From Bacteroides sp. CAG:770 (GTDB lineage: Bacteria; Bacteroidota; Bacteroidia; Bacteroidales; UBA932), in assembly GCA_000435075.1 (NCBI GenBank), contig FR890579.1, positions 1 to 21,230 of the forward strand: a DNA stretch of 21,230 bases, given 5' to 3'. Numbering within the stretch: position 1 is the stretch's first letter; the number at the start of each line of letters is the position of its first letter. A model generated the notes under the pieces. The model did no database searches and had not been told where the DNA came from. It was given only the letters and a program-made list of their open reading frames with translations. Both the position numbers and the translations under genes were made by a program. Of this stretch, positions 21,183 to 21,230 are shown in pieces.

Positions 21183-21230
21183 TCATAAGTTCTTTTATGA
21201 CAAGCATATCATTATGCAAAGTAGTGTCGC

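Noticed and set aside
1..21230. tRNA, rRNA or known riboswitch
   Set aside because: No cloverleaf-like or rRNA-like segment and no recognisable riboswitch core was noticed on either strand. Weak cases could be missed by eye.

Overview
The window looks like a chromosome segment of a Bacteroidota bacterium, most likely order Bacteroidales. The signs are TTTG/TAnnTTTG-type promoters, few Shine-Dalgarno sites, a Bacteroidota-style porin-like outer-membrane protein, an M13 lipoprotein peptidase, and a NusG-family (UpxY-like) regulator in front of surface-polysaccharide genes. The genus cannot be read from sequence alone.

Layout. 1-263: edge region with a perfect hairpin and no convincing gene. 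264-10652: housekeeping and envelope genes. These are a UvrD/PcrA helicase (-), a large porin-like protein and an MltF-like lytic transglycosylase (+, probably one operon), then a LolC/E-type ABC permease coupled to an M13 metallopeptidase (-), then a YczE/YitT-type membrane protein (+). 10653-16862: a glycan locus. It has a structured leader, a NusG-like antiterminator with extra N- and C-terminal parts, a membrane-bound UDP-sugar 4,6-dehydratase, UDP-glucose dehydrogenase and UDP-glucuronate 4-epimerase. 16863-17675: a small promoter-operator-driven unit of a 50-aa ORF plus a TacT/AtaT-like GNAT, a possible toxin-antitoxin pair. 17676-21230: an AT-richer segment between two transposase remnants. 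It holds a GDP-mannose pyrophosphorylase and two left-handed beta-helix acyltransferases, each interrupted by a long poly-G tract that puts it out of frame.

How the genes fit together: the dehydratase, Ugd, UDP-GlcA epimerase and ManC would supply a 4-keto-6-deoxy-HexNAc sugar, UDP-GlcA, UDP-GalA and GDP-mannose for a capsule or exopolysaccharide. The two acyltransferases would decorate it in an on/off fashion. No glycosyltransferase, flippase or polymerase lies in the window, so the locus must continue or be scattered.

Two observations stand out. (1) The heptamer GTCAATG, with extended form GTCAATGCC, occurs about 35 times on both strands, against about 2.6 expected. It appears in three different codon readings, and it nearly vanishes in the AT-rich right end. 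It behaves like a genome-wide DNA-level signal such as an uptake, recombination or modification site. (2) Two consecutive acyltransferase genes carry G10 and G9 tracts, and removing one G from either restores a complete protein, which points to slipped-strand phase variation of surface-glycan acylation.
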